Below, in pieces: positions 1 to 3,462 of a stretch of DNA of 5,073 nucleotides. The notes below the pieces were generated by a model. It worked only from the letters and a program-made list of their open reading frames with translations, was not told the origin of the DNA and searched no databases. Positions within the stretch are counted from its first letter, which is position 1, and every line of letters starts with the position of its first letter. A program made the translations under genes and the position numbers. This stretch comes from Thermoplasmata archaeon. GTDB lineage: Archaea > Thermoplasmatota > Thermoplasmata > Lutacidiplasmatales > UBA184. Location: contig JASHTC010000190.1 of assembly GCA_030040755.1 (NCBI GenBank), positions 1-5,073 of the forward strand, given 5' to 3'.

Positions 1-2
1 CC

Positions 3-410
3 CCGGGCAGCTACGAGATCTCGTTCGTGACCTTCCTCGACTACGAGACGGTCTACGTCAACGGCACGGTGACCGTCGCGTCGGCGGTCTCCCCCGGTGG
101 TGGGATCATCTACCAGAACACCACGATCTACAACAACGTGACCGGCGGCACCTCCGCGACGGGCTTCTTCGGATTGAGCCCCGCCGTGAGCGGGACGCTG
201 TTCCTGCTGATCGGTCTGATCGTCGGTATCTTGGCGGGCTTGGTCGCGGCGAGGATGGTCATGTCCTCGGGCCCCGCGAAACCCCCGCAGCAGTGGTCGG
301 ACAAGAAGGAGGAGGAGAGCACCTCCAACACCTGCAGCGTCTGCGGTAAGTCGTTCGGCTCCGCGGACGAGCTCGCGGCCCACTCCAAGAGCGAGCACGG
401 GATGCAGTAG
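3..410 (+). CDS. C-terminal part of a membrane-anchored surface protein with a cytoplasmic C2H2 zinc finger (5' truncated by window)
   Basis: The frame is open to the left edge, so only the last 135 residues are visible; the GTG at 27 is not a credible start because coding continues upstream of it. In order: a polar, Tyr/Thr/Gly-rich, beta-like segment (residues about 1-60) with three N-glycosylation sequons at N20 (NGT), N39 (NTT) and N45 (NVT) and no Lys or Arg; one hydrophobic helix (about 64-87); a charged linker with KK and EEE; then a classical zinc finger C111-x2-C114-x12-H127-x4-H132 ending four residues before the stop. The charge distribution and sequons suggest an extracellular N-part and a cytoplasmic finger. 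The family is not recognised; the ectodomain style resembles archaeal surface proteins or secreted proteases with a C-terminal anchor, but this is only an impression. The gene converges on the glyA-like gene. TTG leucine codons appear three times around the helix, unlike the CTC/CTG-rich neighbours. Confidence 0.8.
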   Translation, partial: PGSYEISFVTFLDYETVYVNGTVTVASAVSPGGGIIYQNTTIYNNVTGGTSATGFFGLSPAVSGTLFLLIGLIVGILAGLVAARMVMSSGPAKPPQQWSDKKEEESTSNTCSVCGKSFGSADELAAHSKSEHGMQ

Positions 411-436
411 GCGCAGGGAAGCGACCCCGAGACCAA

Positions 437-461
437 CCCTTTCCCCCTTCCCTTTTCCCTC
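437..461 (+). terminator. Pyrimidine-rich tract, possible transcription terminator of the + strand gene
   Basis: The convergent gap 411-505 holds a 25-base uninterrupted pyrimidine run starting 27 bases after the stop codon of the surface-protein gene. It includes TTT (440-442), TT (448-449) and TTTT (453-456). Archaeal termination uses short U-rich runs on the nontemplate strand without a required hairpin, so this is the best terminator candidate for the rightward gene. I see no convincing T-rich run or strong hairpin for the leftward transcript in the same gap. The tract is C-rich rather than a pure T run, so the call is tentative. Confidence 0.4.
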
Positions 462-505
462 GGGCCGTCCCTGCCGGGCGGTCCGCGGGCCAGGCGGTCG
501 GGCGC

Positions 506-1741
506 CTACGCAAACCTCAGTCGAGGGTAGGAGCGGCGCCAGCGGAGGACCTCGGAGGCGACCTTCTCCTTCTTGAGACCGGCCCGCACCAGCAGGCTCG
601 CGAGCCGCGGCATGTCGTCCGGGGTGAGGCCCAGGCGGGCGACCTCCGCCGTCCCCACCCGGCCGACCAGGTCGATGAGCAGCCGCTGGGACTCGAGGCG
701 GCGGGCGAGCGCACCGGCGCCGACCCCGTGCCGCTCCCGCAGGCCGACGCGGTCGAGGTGGAGCTGGTGCGACTTCGTGAACCCCTGGGCCTCGGCGACC
801 ATCGGCACGTCGAGCTCGTCGAGGGACCGGCCGAGGCGCTGGGCGTTCTGGACCACGGTCCGCGCGTAGTCGCGACCGCACCGCTCCATCTCGAGCAGGG
901 TCTGGGCGAGGCCGGCGATGCGGTTCCAGTGCGCGTTGTCGAAGAGGCGCCAGACGAGCGCCGGGTCGAGCTGGGCGAACAGGTCCTCGCGGTCGGTGAC
1001 CAGGAGTCCCCCCTGGGGCCCGGGGAACGACTTGTGGGTGCTGCCGAACATCACGTCCGCCCCCTCCCGGAGCGGGTCCTGGAACTCCCCGCCGGCGACG
1101 AGACCCAGGACGTGGGAAGCATCGTAGAAGACGAGCGCGTCGTGCTCGTGGGCGGCCTCGGCGATCTCGCGCAGCGGGTAGGGGAAGAGGAAGAAGCTCT
1201 GGCCGAGGACCACCGCCTGCGGCTTCTCGGCCCGGATCGTCGCCACCGCGCTCGCGGCCTCGACGGAGTGCCCGGGGCCGTCCGCGGGGAGCGGGCGGAC
1301 CGTGTAACCGAAGACCGCAGGGATGAAGCCCGGGGCGTACCCGTCGTAGCCCCCCTGGTCGGGGGCGATCGCGAGGAGCCGGGACCGCGGCGGAAGGAGC
1401 GGCACCAGGGCGGAGAGAGCGGCGAGGTGGCCGGAGAGCGGACGCGTGGTGGCGAACTTCGCCCGGAACACGCGGGCCGCGGCCGCGTTGGCCAGCGCCT
1501 CGACCTCGTCGGTGTAGCGCGTACCCGCGTAGCTGTTGTCGATCGTCTCCCCGTCGAAGGGGGTGGTCAGCGGGAGAGTGTACCGTCCGGCGAGGTCGCT
1601 CCCCAGGTACTTGCGGGCCGTGGGGGAGACCGCGTTCTCGCTGGCGAGGAGGTTGAAGACGTCGTGGCCCCGCCAGCGGTCGTGGGCCCGGACGAGCGAC
1701 GCGAGGCGCCGTTCCTCGTCAGTCGGAGCGGGAGCCGCCAT
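506..1741 (-). CDS. glyA: Serine hydroxymethyltransferase (SHMT)-like PLP-dependent enzyme, divergent
   Basis: 411 residues, close to the usual archaeal SHMT length. SHMT interconverts serine and glycine with a pterin one-carbon carrier in the cytoplasm. Family landmarks in order: the LLASEN motif (31-36), PLSGH loop (101-105), YDASHVLGL (206-214, with D207 to pair with the PLP nitrogen), GSTHKSFPGPQGG (233-245, with K237 as the Schiff-base lysine) and GRVGTAEVARLG (360-371, with R361 expected to bind the substrate carboxylate). The ATG at 1741 is chosen because the family N-terminus fits there; an upstream in-frame start at 1849 would add a low-complexity Arg/Pro stretch. The start lies 23 bases inside the csl4 end and has no clear Shine-Dalgarno sequence, so translation is probably coupled to csl4. 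Oddities: about seven extra residues near 55-70, and substitutions at positions usually Glu and His in SHMTs. Folate/pterin SHMT activity is therefore likely but not certain; another aldolase-like reaction of this fold is possible. Confidence 0.85.
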   Translation of the reverse strand: MAAPAPTDEERRLASLVRAHDRWRGHDVFNLLASENAVSPTARKYLGSDLAGRYTLPLTTPFDGETIDNSYAGTRYTDEVEALANAAAARVFRAKFATTRPLSGHLAALSALVPLLPPRSRLLAIAPDQGGYDGYAPGFIPAVFGYTVRPLPADGPGHSVEAASAVATIRAEKPQAVVLGQSFFLFPYPLREIAEAAHEHDALVFYDASHVLGLVAGGEFQDPLREGADVMFGSTHKSFPGPQGGLLVTDREDLFAQLDPALVWRLFDNAHWNRIAGLAQTLLEMERCGRDYARTVVQNAQRLGRSLDELDVPMVAEAQGFTKSHQLHLDRVGLRERHGVGAGALARRLESQRLLIDLVGRVGTAEVARLGLTPDDMPRLASLLVRAGLKKEKVASEVLRWRRSYPRLRFA

Positions 1742-2318
1742 CGGTGGGGACGTCCGGCCGGGGTCCCTGGGCCATCTTGCGCCGCTCGACGTTCCCGCAG
1801 CGGGGGCAGACCATCTGGTTCGCCTTCGAGCCCGGGGAGAGGAGGGCATGGCACTGCTGGCAGCGCGCCGCCACGACCCCGAGCGAGGAGGGCGCGGTCG
1901 TGAGCTTGACGGCCGGCTTGGCCTGGAGGACCCGCGCGAGAATGACGTCCCCGACCGCGAACTCGCCGGCGAACGACTCCGTGTACCCCTCCCGGGCCTT
2001 CGAGATGTGCACCGTCCCCTCCGGCTCGGCCGGCAGCTTGCGGCGGGCGCCCGCGAGCCCGAGGAGCGCGCAGATCAGCATCGCGGTCTTGATCTCCTCC
2101 ACCCGGGCGTAGACGAGGTCGCCCTCGCTGACCTCGGGGATCCCGTTGCGCGCCTCGACCCGGACGGTGCGGTCCCGGGGGTCGACCTTCGGGGTGCCGA
2201 GCACCGAGGCGTAGATCCGCCCCCGGTTCTCGTAGGTCCCGCGGCCGGGGAGGAACTCCTCCGCGGCCCCGATGTAATCGCCGGGAAGGACGAGCGCGGG
2301 CAGTTCGGTGTCGGTCAT
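1719..2318 (-). CDS. csl4: Exosome complex RNA-binding cap protein Csl4
   Basis: 199 residues, normal for archaeal Csl4. Csl4 forms part of the RNA-binding cap on the Rrp41-Rrp42 hexamer and feeds RNA to the 3'-5' exosome in the cytoplasm. The sequence shows the three expected parts: an N-terminal domain with PGDYIGAAEEFLPGRGTYE (12-30); a central S1-type OB fold (about 63-140) with EGDLVYARV, the EGTVHIS strand (100-106) and GDVILARVL; and a C-terminal zinc ribbon with C153-x2-C156 and C171-x2-C174. The start at 2318 is fixed by the ATGA overlap with the methyltransferase stop and by the family N-terminus; the frame extends further upstream but only into the neighbouring gene. No ribosome binding site precedes it, which fits translational coupling. 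The tail after the ribbon (about 180-199) is polar and probably disordered, and overlaps the next gene. In many archaea csl4 sits next to this same methyltransferase, which supports the call. Confidence 0.96.
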   Translation of the reverse strand: MTDTELPALVLPGDYIGAAEEFLPGRGTYENRGRIYASVLGTPKVDPRDRTVRVEARNGIPEVSEGDLVYARVEEIKTAMLICALLGLAGARRKLPAEPEGTVHISKAREGYTESFAGEFAVGDVILARVLQAKPAVKLTTAPSSLGVVAARCQQCHALLSPGSKANQMVCPRCGNVERRKMAQGPRPDVPTDGGSRSD

Positions 2319-2926
2319 GGTGGGGGTCCCGTGTGAATGCTCCAGAGGTCGACGGCCAGCGCCACCCGCTTCCGGGAGTGGTGCGCGAAGGTCCGCGGCA
2401 GCTCCCAAGGCACAGGTCGCGAGGCGACGATGTGGGCCGAGCGCGCGACCGCTCGGCGTGCTATAAAGGTTCGGGACTCCGAGAGGGAGAACGCGTAGAT
2501 CCGATGCCGCGCGGCCGCGAAGGCGGCCTCCCAGAACGGCCGGTCCGCTCCCCGCCGTTGCGCCCCGAACGGGGGGTTCATCACCACGACGTCCGCCGCT
2601 CCCGAAAACCCCGACACCCGCCCGGTCCGAAAATCCACCCGAACCCCCGCCCCGCTCGCCGCCGCCTGCGCGATCCCGACGAGCTCGGGGTCCGCCTCGA
2701 CCCCGACCACCGGCGAGGCACCGAGCAGGGCCGCCCCGATCGCGAGCCGCCCCGTCCCCGCGCCCAGGTCGACGACCGACCGGCCCGAAAGGTCCCCGTC
2801 CGCGACCGCCGTCTCGAGCAGGTCCGCGGCCCGCTCGGGGGGGGTGACGACCTGCTCCAGCTCGGGACGAGGGTGGGGTGGGGCGGGGACCCGCCCCAGG
2901 GCCCGGACCAGCTCGGAACGGCGCAC
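2315..2926 (-). CDS. METTL5-like N6-adenine rRNA methyltransferase
   Basis: 203 residues, a class I SAM-dependent methyltransferase of the METTL5 family. Human METTL5 makes one m6A in 18S rRNA near the decoding site; the archaeal members are presumed to act on 16S rRNA. Visible landmarks: the family signature LEQVVTPPERAADLL (23-37), SAM motif I DLGAGTGRLAIG (53-64), acidic GVEADP (75-80), catalytic NPPFG (117-121, the N/D-PP-F/Y/W motif of N6-adenine enzymes) and the C-terminal HHSRKRVALAVDLWSI (182-197), which matches the basic end of METTL5. The start is GTG at 2926: an in-frame TAA at 2951-2953 blocks extension, and GAGG lies five bases upstream. In eukaryotes METTL5 needs TRMT112; an archaeal Trm112 partner would be expected elsewhere in the genome. 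The stop overlaps the csl4 start by four bases. Codons 154-155 (TTT ATA) are unusually AT-rich; see the regulatory entry. Confidence 0.93.
   Translation of the reverse strand: MRRSELVRALGRVPAPPHPRPELEQVVTPPERAADLLETAVADGDLSGRSVVDLGAGTGRLAIGAALLGASPVVGVEADPELVGIAQAAASGAGVRVDFRTGRVSGFSGAADVVVMNPPFGAQRRGADRPFWEAAFAAARHRIYAFSLSESRTFIARRAVARSAHIVASRPVPWELPRTFAHHSRKRVALAVDLWSIHTGPPP
2462..2473 (-). promoter_or_regulatory. Possible internal archaeal promoter (BRE plus TATA box) ahead of csl4
   Basis: On the - strand this reads CGAACCTTTATA, a good match to an archaeal B-recognition element followed by a TTTATA-type TATA box. It lies inside the methyltransferase reading frame at codons T153-F154-I155. 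Archaeal initiation about 25 bases downstream would start a transcript near 2437, giving a leader of roughly 120 bases to the csl4 start codon. The ATA isoleucine codon it creates stands out in a gene that otherwise uses ATC. The reverse orientation (TATAAA on the + strand) would drive antisense RNA and is less consistent with an archaeal consensus. Transcription from here is not proven. Confidence 0.35.
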
Positions 2927-2978
2927 GATCGCCTCAGCCGGCCCGGGCTCTTACCGTAGCGTGCCGCATCGAGGGAGA

Positions 2979-3083
2979 TGCGGGGAGCCGGATTTGAACC
3001 GGCGAACGCCTGTGCGACAGGATCTCTTCGCCGGGGGACCGGCGTTTAAGTCCTGCGCCGTTTCCGGGCTTGGCTATCCCCGC
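2979..3083 (-). tRNA. tRNA-Leu (anticodon UAA), intron-containing
   Basis: A complete class II tRNA can be folded by hand. Acceptor stem GCGGGGA (3077-3083) pairs with TCCCCGC (2980-2986), discriminator A73 at 2979, no encoded CCA. The D arm is a GCC/GGC stem (3072-3074 with 3057-3059) and a 12-base loop holding the GG pair. The anticodon stem CAGGA/TCCTG (3051-3055 with 3018-3022) closes a mature loop CTTAAAA with anticodon UAA at 3046-3048. The T arm is GCCGG-TTCAAAT-CCGGC (2987-3003). The 14-base variable region (3004-3017) can form a CGC/GCG mini-stem, as expected for leucine. Length is 105 bases with intron and 84 without. It decodes UUA, and UUG by wobble. It starts 2 bp after the PRC-barrel stop codon and ends 52 bp before the methyltransferase start, with no promoter or T-rich terminator visible around it, so it is probably processed from an mRNA. 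Confidence 0.95.
3024..3044 (-). other. tRNA intron at canonical position 37/38 (bulge-helix-bulge)
   Basis: A 21-base intron is needed to restore a 7-base anticodon loop. Placed between A37 (3045) and A38 (3023), it satisfies the archaeal splicing-endonuclease geometry: 3-base bulges AAC and AGA, a central helix of loop bases CTTA against intron bases GAAG (three Watson-Crick pairs plus one A-G mismatch), and an outer GCCGG/CCGGC helix of five pairs capped by TCCC. Cleavage after the second base of each bulge gives exactly this intron. The A-G mismatch makes the central helix slightly relaxed, so the boundary could shift by a base or so, but the canonical placement fits best. Confidence 0.85.
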
Positions 3084-3085
3084 GC

Positions 3086-3385
3086 CTAGCGGGCGGGGGC
3101 GGCGACCGCTTCCTCGGACTTCGCGCCGCGCGCGGCCCCCTTCTTCACGGAGACGCGCTTCGGGAAGTACTTGAGGAGCACGACGTCGTTGACCGCCGAC
3201 ACCCACCGGTACGGCACGTTGGTCGGGCGCGAATCCTCCACTAACATGGGGCTGCTCTCGTCCACGTACAGGCCGTCGACCTTCGCGGCCTCTACATCGA
3301 CGACCACGTTGTCCACTTCCCCGAGCAGTCGCCCGTCCGGTGTGTAAATCTGGCGCCCCAAGAGCTCCGTCATCTCGACGAGCAT
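3086..3385 (-). CDS. PRC-barrel domain protein (small archaeal type)
   Basis: 99 residues, cytoplasmic, with no signal peptide or membrane segment. The single PRC-barrel (RimM-like beta-barrel) domain spans about residues 4-80: LLGRQIYTPDGRLLGEVDNV (8-27), then VVVDVEAAKVDGLYV (27-41), and a closing VPYRWVSAVNDVVLLKY strand pair (57-73). The tail (about 80-99) is Lys/Ala/Glu-rich and probably disordered. PRC-barrel proteins are scaffolds rather than enzymes; in archaea some act in FtsZ-based division (the CdpA/CdpB group with SepF), while others are linked by context to RNA processing. Which applies here cannot be read from the sequence. The ATG at 3385 fits the usual MLVEMTEL-type N-terminus; a second ATG at 3373 is the alternative. 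Codon use is less GC-biased than its neighbours (TTA, GTA, ATT and ACA codons occur). The gene lies 77 bp after the ligase stop and directly abuts the tRNA. Confidence 0.85.
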   Translation of the reverse strand: MLVEMTELLGRQIYTPDGRLLGEVDNVVVDVEAAKVDGLYVDESSPMLVEDSRPTNVPYRWVSAVNDVVLLKYFPKRVSVKKGAARGAKSEEAVAAPAR

Positions 3386-3418
3386 GTCTCTTCCCGAGTG
3401 CGTGCGACCGAGTCGGCC

Positions 3419-3432
3419 CTTCTTATGTCTTT
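3419..3432 (-). promoter_or_regulatory. Weak candidate promoter upstream of the PRC-barrel gene
   Basis: The 77-bp gap between the ligase stop and the PRC-barrel start contains the only A-rich patch nearby, reading AAAGACATAAGAAG on the - strand. It could serve as BRE/TATA, with initiation near 3400 and a leader of about 15 bases. The TATA match is poor, so read-through from the ligase gene is an equal possibility. No T-rich terminator is visible in this gap. Confidence 0.25.
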
Positions 3433-3462
3433 GGGCGGACGGGTCCCCTTCCCGCCGAGAGG

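Noticed and set aside
1742..1849. Upstream in-frame start for the glyA-like gene at 1849
   Set aside because: The extra 36 residues are Arg/Pro/Ser-rich, lie over the csl4 zinc ribbon and are not part of the SHMT family N-terminus.
728..1903. Long + strand open frame antisense to the glyA-like gene
   Set aside because: It is the complement of a gene with clear SHMT motifs, its composition is dominated by Arg, Gly, Glu and Val with no recognisable domain, and long antisense frames are expected at this GC content.
2316..2325. CCCCCACC before the csl4 ATG, and a similar CCCCACCG before the glyA-like ATG, resembling a shared start signal
   Set aside because: The likeness to a eukaryotic start context is probably chance in GC-rich DNA; neither pairs with an archaeal anti-Shine-Dalgarno sequence.
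1536..2336. + strand open frame antisense to csl4 and the glyA-like start
   Set aside because: It runs across a gene boundary of two recognised genes, and its translation is low-complexity and Arg-rich.
2934..3206. - strand open frame running through the tRNA
   Set aside because: It covers the PRC-barrel end in another frame and the whole tRNA; no protein family is evident.
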